From Opitutia bacterium (GTDB lineage Bacteria; Verrucomicrobiota; Verrucomicrobiia; Opitutales; Opitutaceae), in assembly GCA_947453695.1 (NCBI GenBank), contig CANGHW010000004.1:1-64000 (forward strand): a DNA stretch of 64,000 nt, in the 5' to 3' direction. Numbering within the stretch: position 1 is the stretch's first letter; each line of letters opens with the position of its first letter. Shown one piece after another: positions 58,042 through 64,000 of this stretch. The notes under the pieces were generated by a model. It was not told the origin of the DNA, ran no database searches, and saw only the letters and a list, made by a program, of their open reading frames with translations. Position numbers and translations under genes: made by a program.

Positions 58042-59159
58042 GCCGCGAGGGAGAGCCGGTTTGACTTCAAGCGGCGATAGAAGGCAGTCACGTGCGGAAG
58101 AAATTGAAAGTAGTGGAAGATCAGCGACGCGTGTTGCACGGGATTCACGGTGTCCGTCTGACTGGAGACGGTCTTGAGTTCGCCCCGCGGGAAAAAGGCG
58201 GCGAGGGCCGTCTCGAAGGCGGCGCGAGTGGGGGAGCCGACGGCGATGACGGACGTTTCCTTTTCCGCGTAGAGCACGAGCGTCGGCGCCTCGGTCAGCG
58301 GCAATTGGTCGGCGACGGTCCAGGGCGACAGCGGTGGCATGTCGCGAAGGGCGCCGACCCGTTCACAGGCCCCGTGGGTGTCGATGTTTTGGATGGCGGC
58401 CAGCACACGATCGCGCAACTGGTGCAATTCCGGGAGCGTAAGGAGCACGCGCAGGGCCTCGCGATTTTGGGCACCAGCCTCGAACATCTTGGCGAAGATG
58501 GCCCGGGAGCGACTGATGACATCCTGGCTGACGGTGGCGCCGCTATCGAGATACGGCTTGAGTGCGCGACCGATGAGGGTCGAGGCCTTGACCTCGCCGG
58601 GAACGACGATGTCGGCGGCGCAGGCGACGGGGCTGACAAGCACAAGGCCGCCGATGTCGGGACTGCGTCCGGCGGCGCGGGCGCGGCGCAGCCAGTCGAG
58701 GGCGAGGCCGGCGCCAAAGCTCACGCCAAAAATCACGGGCCGCTGGCCGTGCGCGAGATTGAGCTCGGTAACCAAGTCATCGAGCTGCGCAGCGATCAGC
58801 TCGACGGAGAAGCCGCTGCGCGGATAGTTGAGATAGTAGACGCTGCCGCGGCGCAGCAGATAGCCGCGAAGCAAAAAGACCTGTTCGGTCGCATCCGGGA
58901 CGAAGCCGCCGAGCACGATGGTCGGGACGGAGCCGAGCCGGCGCTCGCACAGCAACGTGGCGCCTTGGTGCACTCCGGCGGCGCCCCGCGCGATCACTTG
59001 GGTCTGCGCGGTCGTGTTCGCCGGGGTGTAGGGAATAGGGCGGGGTGGTCGCAACTTGTAACCGGTGGCGCGAAAAAACGTGTGGACTGGCCGGGCCGGG
59101 GAGAGGCGTGAAAACGCCGCGAGAAGGGAGAGGGCAGGAGCGAAGCTCAGGGCGGGCAT
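58038..59159 (-). CDS. Alpha/beta hydrolase coupled to GH3
   Basis: 373 residues. The N-terminus is hydrophobic ('LSFAPALSLLAAFSRLSPA'). The nucleophile elbow is 'FGVSFGAGLALDWL' (Ser, about 153), with 'TLVLYAEKETSV' near the acid strand and a His in 'VQHASLIFHYF' (about 348). The fold is that of serine esterases or thioesterases. The 4-base overlap with the GH3 gene downstream suggests a joint role, such as releasing the acid that GH3 activates or trimming its product; this is inference. Confidence 0.8.
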   Translation of the reverse strand: MPALSFAPALSLLAAFSRLSPARPVHTFFRATGYKLRPPRPIPYTPANTTAQTQVIARGAAGVHQGATLLCERRLGSVPTIVLGGFVPDATEQVFLLRGYLLRRGSVYYLNYPRSGFSVELIAAQLDDLVTELNLAHGQRPVIFGVSFGAGLALDWLRRARAAGRSPDIGGLVLVSPVACAADIVVPGEVKASTLIGRALKPYLDSGATVSQDVISRSRAIFAKMFEAGAQNREALRVLLTLPELHQLRDRVLAAIQNIDTHGACERVGALRDMPPLSPWTVADQLPLTEAPTLVLYAEKETSVIAVGSPTRAAFETALAAFFPRGELKTVSSQTDTVNPVQHASLIFHYFQFLPHVTAFYRRLKSNRLSLAA

Positions 59160-59289
59160 GCACTATGACGGCGCGCCGTGCCGCAGCCGTTGGCAAAACG
59201 AAAGCGGTGCTGTAACGAAAACGTTGCCAGCCTGAAACCGCGGCGTGACTTGGACAGCCGCCGGGACCGGTGCGGTGGAGTTTGCCGGA

Positions 59290-60207
59290 ATGTCACCCGG
59301 GGCGTTTGCGAGGGGAGGCCGGAGTGGGAGAAACTGCGGCGTGAATCTTCTGCTCCCGTCCATTGCCGCGACTCCGCTCTCCCGTGCCGGGTCCGCCGCC
59401 GGGCCTGCGGAAACTGCCGGCGAGGACGCCGGGTCCGTGGTGAACTACTTCGATTCGCATGAGGCCGCGGCCCGCTACGCGGGCAGCCGGCCGCAGAGCC
59501 ATGGCCGCGTGCTGGAGATGCTGCGACGCATCCTCGGGGCGAATCTGCCGGTGGGCCGGGCGCTGGATGTCGGCTGCGGGACCGGGCACTCCACGGTGGC
59601 GCTGCTGCCGATGGCGGGCACGGTGGTGGGCCTGGATGCCTCGCCCTTTATGCTGGCGCAGGCGTGCCGCATGCCGGGCGTCGAATATCGCTGCGGCTAC
59701 GCCGAGGCGCTGCCCTTCGGCCGCGGGGAGTTTGACCTTCTTACCGTGTGCTCAGCGTATCACTGGTTTGACCAGGATCGATTCCTGCGCGAGGCAGGGA
59801 GGGTGTTGCGGACGGATGGCTGGCTCGTGCTGTATAAAGTCGGCTCCACGGGAAAAATCGCGCACCGCCCGGATTTTGAAACGTGGCGGCGAGAGGTGTT
59901 TCGGGCCCGCTATCCGAAGACGGCGCGCAATGACGAACAACCCTCGGAGGACAAAGCGACGGAAGCCGGGTTTCAAGAAGTGGCCCGCGAGCGGAGGAGT
60001 CATGCCGTGCGCCACACCCTCGATGCGTATGTCGACAATCTGCTGACGCACGGCTCGCTGATCCGCGCAATCGACAGCCAGCGCGAGCCGGTAGGTGCGG
60101 CGCGGGAATGGCTGAGGGGCGAGCTATCGCCCGTCTTCGAGGCGGGGACGGCTGAGTTTGTGCACGAAGACTGGTTGCACGTGCTACGCCGGAAATCGGC
60201 CAGCTGA
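59290..60207 (+). CDS. Class I SAM-dependent methyltransferase
   Basis: 305 residues if translation begins at ATG 59290, which has a GGTGGAG site 9 bases upstream. Homology begins only at about residue 51 ('YFDSHEAAARYAGSRP'), so GTG 59341 or GTG 59440 are also possible starts. Motif I is 'ALDVGCGTGHSTVALL' (about 80-95), then 'VVGLDASPFML', 'YAEALPFGRGEFDLL' and 'REAGRVLRTDGWLVLY'. This is the UbiE/COQ5-like methyltransferase-11 type. The acceptor is not known. Confidence 0.82.
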   Translation: MSPGAFARGGRSGRNCGVNLLLPSIAATPLSRAGSAAGPAETAGEDAGSVVNYFDSHEAAARYAGSRPQSHGRVLEMLRRILGANLPVGRALDVGCGTGHSTVALLPMAGTVVGLDASPFMLAQACRMPGVEYRCGYAEALPFGRGEFDLLTVCSAYHWFDQDRFLREAGRVLRTDGWLVLYKVGSTGKIAHRPDFETWRREVFRARYPKTARNDEQPSEDKATEAGFQEVARERRSHAVRHTLDAYVDNLLTHGSLIRAIDSQREPVGAAREWLRGELSPVFEAGTAEFVHEDWLHVLRRKSAS

Positions 60208-60325
60208 GTGATATTCGGACGAGGACCAGTCCGCTGCCGCGGCACGATGGCCGGGAGGAGCAGGCGATCCAGAGACCGGGAAGTAAGCGCTGGTGTGATC
60301 GACCAGCGTGTATTGGTCGCCGCAA

Positions 60326-60601
60326 CTATTTCGCGCTGAGTCGGGCCACGACCGATTGCCAGCGCTTTTCCATCCACGTCTCGGCGATCGATCCTGAGCG
60401 CTCGAGTTTGAGCAGCAAATCGAACAAAGCGGGACCCTCGGCCTCGTAGTTTGCCCCGGATTCCACCCGTCGACGGAGCGTCTGCCATTGCGACGCTTCG
60501 GCACTGTCCGTGATCCGGCCGTCACAGGCGATGGCATCGACCAAGGCGAACAAGAGCCGGGACTCTGCCCTTACTCGTGAGAGTGAGATCGTCGTGCTCA
60601 T
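60326..60601 (-). CDS. Small hypothetical protein
   Basis: 91 residues from ATG 60601, mostly helical ('SRVRAESRLLFALVDAIACD', 'ALFDLLLKLERSGSIAETWMEKRWQSV'). A longer in-frame start (60652) adds 17 residues of low quality. No family is recognised. The amino-acid pattern looks coding, but the ribosome-binding site is weak. Confidence 0.4.
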   Translation of the reverse strand: MSTTISLSRVRAESRLLFALVDAIACDGRITDSAEASQWQTLRRRVESGANYEAEGPALFDLLLKLERSGSIAETWMEKRWQSVVARLSAK

Positions 60602-60744
60602 GCCGTAGGGTGGAGCGGCAGGTGCGGCATTTCCATCTGAATTTCTCCGCATATCTTGGTGTTGAATTGTTCACGGATTGGCCTCGCCGGACGATGACCG
60701 AGGGCGGCGGCGTTGAGTTGATGGCGCGCCGGTGGCGCGGACAC

Positions 60745-60780
60745 AAAAAAGGCGGCGGGAACCACAACGATCCCGCCGCC
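60745..60780 (-). terminator. Terminator of the alkaline phosphatase gene
   Basis: On the minus strand ggcggcggga / tcccgccgcc forms a 10-bp stem with a 10-base loop, followed by six T. It lies about 68 bases after the stop. Confidence 0.92.
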
Positions 60781-60847
60781 ACTGTTTGCTAATTTCTAAA
60801 CCACACAACTAACCAAAGAACGACTGACAAAGGGGCGGAGCCGGGGC

Positions 60848-62848
60848 TCAGCGCTCGGCGATCGTGTTGTCGGCGCCGACGAGGGCGGCCTTCATCGCCT
60901 TGAAGAACACATCAGTGTTATCCATCGCGCCGGTGAAGAGCGCGGCGCCCCGACCGTAGGCGGAGAGCGGAATATCGGACGCGGTGTGGACCGCGCTGGT
61001 GCCGAAGACCTGGCCTGCGATAAAATATCCGCCGGCGACTTTCCGTTTGGTCGGGTCGGCGGGATAGGTGTTGAGCGGGGCAGCGTTGTTAAACGGCTGC
61101 TGGGAATCCTGGAGCGGCCGTGGGCTGCTCTGCCAGTCTTCGTAGCGGTCCGACGCGGCGGCGTAGCCGATCAGCATCTTGCGATCGGGGTTGGTCGTCG
61201 CGGGATAGCCATCGGGCTGGATGCCGTAGATCGGGAAGCCGGCGAGATCGTAAGTGCCGACGACCGGGATGGCGCTGCCGGTGGCAGGATCGCGCAGCTG
61301 GGCGGCACCGCCGCCGGAGTTGGCGCGGGCATTCAGGCTGGCCTGCGTGACGGTGGAGGCACCGATGATGTTGACGCCGGCGCACTCGTGGTCGGCGGTG
61401 ATGAGCACGAGCGTATCGGGATTGGCGGAGGCGAAGGCCTTGGCGCGAGCCACGGCACGGTCGAACTCGATCGTCTCGAGGATCCAGCGTTCGCTGTCCA
61501 TGTTGTGGGCCTGCTTGTCGATGGAGGCGCCCTCAATCATGAGGACGAAGCCGTTCGGATTCTTCGCGAGCACCTGGAGGGCCGCGTCGGTCATTTCATC
61601 GAGCATGGGCTGATCGGGAAAACCAAATTCATTGACGACGGCGGGATTGCCGCGGCGGCCGTCAATCTTGTCGGCGGCGACGTTCATATTGGAGAAAGAA
61701 TAGAGGCCGAGCAGCTTGGTGGTCGTGGCGGGGAGGGCTTTCAACTGCGTCGACGTGGCGGTGTAGGTGAAGCCGGCCTTTTGGAAATCCGAGATCAGAT
61801 CGCGATTCGGGTCGAGTGCGCCAGCGGCGACGCCCCAGCCGGCGGCGAGTTCCGCCGGGAGAACGTAGTCCAGCGAGTTGACGCGCGACGAACCGGGGGT
61901 CGTGGCGGGGAGAAACCATTTGCGGCCGCCGCCGAGGAGGACGGAGAGGTTGGCCTTGACGACGGATTCGTCGAGGTATTGATCGCAGATGCCAGTGCCG
62001 TTGGCGCGATTCTGAGTGTGGACCGCCCAGGCAGCGGGCGTGGCGTCGAAGACATCGGCCGTGGTCACGATGCCGAGGGACTTGCCCTGAGTGCGGGCCA
62101 GGTATTCGCCCATGTATTCGGTGCGGGGATTGTCGAAGGCGTCGACCGTATCATCGGGGAAGACGCCCTCCTGATTGTTATTGTTTTTATTGCCCGTCGA
62201 ATAGCAGGAGGCGCCGGGAGCGGAGTCGGTGACGATGGAGTTGAGCGAGCAGGTCTGGATGAGGCCGGTGACCGGGAAGGTGTCCATCGCGAGCGGGGCG
62301 AGGGCTTTGCCCTGGCTCACCCCGTTGAGCACGAAGCGAGCGGCGGTGCGGTGGGCGATGCCCATGCCGTCGCCGATCATGACGATGATGTTTTTCGCCT
62401 TGGCGGTGTTGCTCGCGGTGCCGAGGGAAACGATTTCGAAGTTGCCGGTGGCGATGACCGATTCGCGGTTGGGCAACTGGATCGCGCTCACGATGAGGCG
62501 GTGCACACCTGGCGTCGCGAGGCTGTAGGCGCGCAGGGTGGCGACGACGGTATTGACCGGCAGGCCTGCAACGGTGGCGGGCACGAGCGTGACCGTGCCG
62601 GGCACTTCCGCATTATCGACGTAGAACTTTACGCCGGCGATGTTCTGAGCCGCGTCGGGCGAGATGGTGGCCTGGAGGTCGAAGCGTTGGCCGGGGAGAA
62701 AGCGCGAGATGTAGGGCGGCGCGGGATCCTTGAAGGAAAACAGGTCGCTCGGCGGAGTGAGGCGGGAGACCACGGGAGCGGCCGGGAGCACGGAGGCAAA
62801 AGCGGTCGCGGCAGCGACGGCGAGGAGGAGGCGGTATCGTTGATGCAT
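60848..62848 (-). CDS. phoA: Alkaline phosphatase (PhoA family), secreted
   Basis: 666 residues, longer than E. coli PhoA because of an N-terminal beta domain of about 120 residues after the signal peptide ('LLLAVAAATAFASVLPAAP'). The catalytic part has 'NIIVMIGDGMGIAHRTAARF' (about 149-168), the nucleophile Ser in 'VTDSAPGASCYSTG' (about 208-221), 'LMIEGASIDKQAHNMD' (about 429-444) and 'LITADHECAG' (about 476-485), covering the metal-binding Asp, Glu and His residues. It releases phosphate from organic esters outside the cytoplasm. An exported protein of unknown function is encoded just upstream. Confidence 0.92.
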   Translation of the reverse strand: MHQRYRLLLAVAAATAFASVLPAAPVVSRLTPPSDLFSFKDPAPPYISRFLPGQRFDLQATISPDAAQNIAGVKFYVDNAEVPGTVTLVPATVAGLPVNTVVATLRAYSLATPGVHRLIVSAIQLPNRESVIATGNFEIVSLGTASNTAKAKNIIVMIGDGMGIAHRTAARFVLNGVSQGKALAPLAMDTFPVTGLIQTCSLNSIVTDSAPGASCYSTGNKNNNNQEGVFPDDTVDAFDNPRTEYMGEYLARTQGKSLGIVTTADVFDATPAAWAVHTQNRANGTGICDQYLDESVVKANLSVLLGGGRKWFLPATTPGSSRVNSLDYVLPAELAAGWGVAAGALDPNRDLISDFQKAGFTYTATSTQLKALPATTTKLLGLYSFSNMNVAADKIDGRRGNPAVVNEFGFPDQPMLDEMTDAALQVLAKNPNGFVLMIEGASIDKQAHNMDSERWILETIEFDRAVARAKAFASANPDTLVLITADHECAGVNIIGASTVTQASLNARANSGGGAAQLRDPATGSAIPVVGTYDLAGFPIYGIQPDGYPATTNPDRKMLIGYAAASDRYEDWQSSPRPLQDSQQPFNNAAPLNTYPADPTKRKVAGGYFIAGQVFGTSAVHTASDIPLSAYGRGAALFTGAMDNTDVFFKAMKAALVGADNTIAER

Positions 62849-62859
62849 GGAAAGGAAAA

Positions 62860-63444
62860 TCAGGAGCGGGGAGAATCAGCAGCGGTGGCAGGCTCGGGCG
62901 TCGGATCGAGCACGAGGCGGAAAATGGAATTGCGGCCGTCGGACTCGACGCGGGCGCCGAGCTCGAGCGTGCCGGTCAAGAGGAGCTGTCCGGGCTGCCA
63001 CGGGATTTTTTGCGTGGGTGAAGCGGTGACGATGTGCACGGTCGCGGGCGGCGTATCATCCGCGACGCAGAGGCCGTTGGCCTCCACCGTCACCGGCCAG
63101 GCGGTGAGACGATAGACGCCGGAGCTGCGTTCCGGTTCGCGCACCATGTAGCCCGCCAAGCGCACGCGCTGGCCGGCGAGCGAGCGGAGCTTGGGGGAGT
63201 ATTCGAGGCCGCGGTCGCCGATCGGTCCGAAGAATTCAGAAAATTCCACATGACTCACCCCGGCGGGAGGCGGGGGCAGGGAGGTGGCAGGCGAAGCTTT
63301 CAGCTCGCCCAGTGCGGCTTGGGACTGCGCGAGGTAGCGTTGCCACGCGAGGGCCTCGGGACGAGCGGCCGGGCCACGCGGGGTGTGGGGAGTAGGTTGA
63401 GCCAGCAGGGGAGCCGCGGCAAGGCACAGAAACAGCACACGCAT
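62860..63444 (-). CDS. Exported hypothetical protein upstream of alkaline phosphatase
   Basis: 194 residues with a signal peptide ('VLFLCLAAAPLLAQP'). A Pro-rich segment lies at about 52-63. A beta-rich domain follows with 'GQRVRLAGYMVREP' (about 91-104) and 'TVHIVTASPTQKIPWQPGQLLLTG', resembling an OB-like fold seen in some periplasmic metal-related proteins. The alkaline phosphatase gene begins 11 bases downstream, so they are probably co-transcribed, perhaps in phosphate limitation. The role is unknown. Confidence 0.7.
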   Translation of the reverse strand: MRVLFLCLAAAPLLAQPTPHTPRGPAARPEALAWQRYLAQSQAALGELKASPATSLPPPPAGVSHVEFSEFFGPIGDRGLEYSPKLRSLAGQRVRLAGYMVREPERSSGVYRLTAWPVTVEANGLCVADDTPPATVHIVTASPTQKIPWQPGQLLLTGTLELGARVESDGRNSIFRLVLDPTPEPATAADSPRS

Positions 63445-63500
63445 ACCCGCAGCCTAGCAGCCGATTGTGGCGAAACGGAGGCGGCGCGGTGACTTGCCGG

Positions 63501-63959
63501 TTACGGTGTGGCGAGCGGGAGGGGCTCCGGCGTAAACGCGAGATACGGGGCGCAGAGTTCGATGAAGCGCTCGACGCTGAACGGCTTCATCAACACCGGC
63601 ACGCCCCAGGCCGCGATCTCGTCCTCGAGGTGGCGTTCGCCGGCGTGTCCGGTGACGAAGACGAGCCGCCGCGCGAGGGCCGGCTGTGACTCGCGCAGCC
63701 AGAGGAAGAGTTCGGTGCCATTCATACCCGCCATGCGTATGTCCGAAACGACGAAATTGTAGCGCTCGGCTGCGAGCAGCTCCAAGGCCTCGACTCCATT
63801 CGTCGCGACATCGACATGACAGCCGAGCTGGACCGTCAGGATTTCCTGCATCAGCCGCTGCTCGATGAGTTCATCATCGACGACGAGCACCCGGGCGCCG
63901 GCGGGTTTGCGCGGGGCAGCAGGGGAGGAGGAAGGGAGATCGGATAGTTCGAGGGCCAT
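63501..63959 (-). CDS. Single-domain response regulator
   Basis: 152 residues: a Pro/Ser-rich start of about 22 residues, then a receiver domain ('RVLVVDDELIEQRLMQEIL', phospho-acceptor Asp in 'FVVSDIRMAGMNGTE', Thr in 'LVFVTGHAG' and Lys in 'VLMKPFSVERF'). There is no output domain, so it acts like CheY or in a phosphorelay. It could receive phosphate from a hybrid kinase such as the one at 35023-38658, but that is speculation. Confidence 0.92.
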   Translation of the reverse strand: MALELSDLPSSSPAAPRKPAGARVLVVDDELIEQRLMQEILTVQLGCHVDVATNGVEALELLAAERYNFVVSDIRMAGMNGTELFLWLRESQPALARRLVFVTGHAGERHLEDEIAAWGVPVLMKPFSVERFIELCAPYLAFTPEPLPLATP

Positions 63960-64000
63960 GGGAGGAGAGCTGTCGAGAGGGAGGGAGACGTGAAAAGTGG

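Noticed and set aside
60986..63115. 709-codon frame opposite the alkaline phosphatase gene
   Set aside because: Composition is Gly/Ala/Val/Arg-rich without motifs, whereas the minus strand has all PhoA motifs.

Overview
The window is high-GC DNA from a free-living bacterium, most likely a member of Verrucomicrobiota, class Opitutia (Opitutaceae-like). The clues are the giant Ig-repeat surface protein with two copies of a C-terminal module I associate with this group, the solo PilM/N/O-secretin operon, the tiny mS38-like ribosomal protein, and the mix of multihaem cytochromes, several MCPs and PAS-rich hybrid kinases. This assignment is inference from gene content; there is no rRNA or tRNA gene to confirm it.

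Layout. 1-5.5 kb: the end of an AddA/UvrD-type nuclease, a 33-residue ribosomal protein gene, then an overlapping PilM-PilN-PilO-PilP-like-secretin operon. 5.6-14.8 kb: one 3052-residue secreted repeat protein directly behind the secretin. 14.9-28 kb: ordinary housekeeping genes (CPBP protease, polyprenyl synthase, ECF sigma factor with an overlapping membrane protein, YjbQ, class I fumarase, Gfo/Idh oxidoreductase, KdsD, LysM lipoprotein, aminotransferase, two bPH2 membrane proteins, an esterase, a UPF0114 protein). 28.1-30.9 kb: a decayed catabolic locus. A class III (AGXT2-like) aminotransferase is intact, but only the tail of an NCS1 nucleobase permease and a deleted, frameshifted M20 carbamoylase remain beside it. 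31-35 kb: glycosyltransferase, D-aminoacylase, MBL hydrolase. 35-45.2 kb: sensory block with a 1211-residue PAS/GAF hybrid kinase, three MCPs and an OmpR-type regulator. 45.2-49 kb: a porin-cytochrome cluster (cytochrome c, octahaem MtrA/DmsE-like lipoprotein, MtrB/PioB barrel, haem-binding protein), predicted to carry electrons across the outer membrane. 49.3-64 kb: S46 peptidase, HAF-repeat protein, topoisomerase IV subunit A, a non-genic stretch with a 21-bp tandem array, GH3 protein plus hydrolase, methyltransferase, alkaline phosphatase and a single-domain response regulator.

How parts may work together. The PilMNO-P-secretin proteins could build an envelope-spanning machine, and the adjacent giant protein is a candidate cargo. 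The MCP and kinase block next to the electron-transfer cluster suggests taxis or signalling linked to respiration. The most unusual DNA is the indel-free 21-bp array after parC (about 55186-55640). Its plus-strand frame is open for 228 codons and its stop overlaps the next start codon, but it has no usual start codon.
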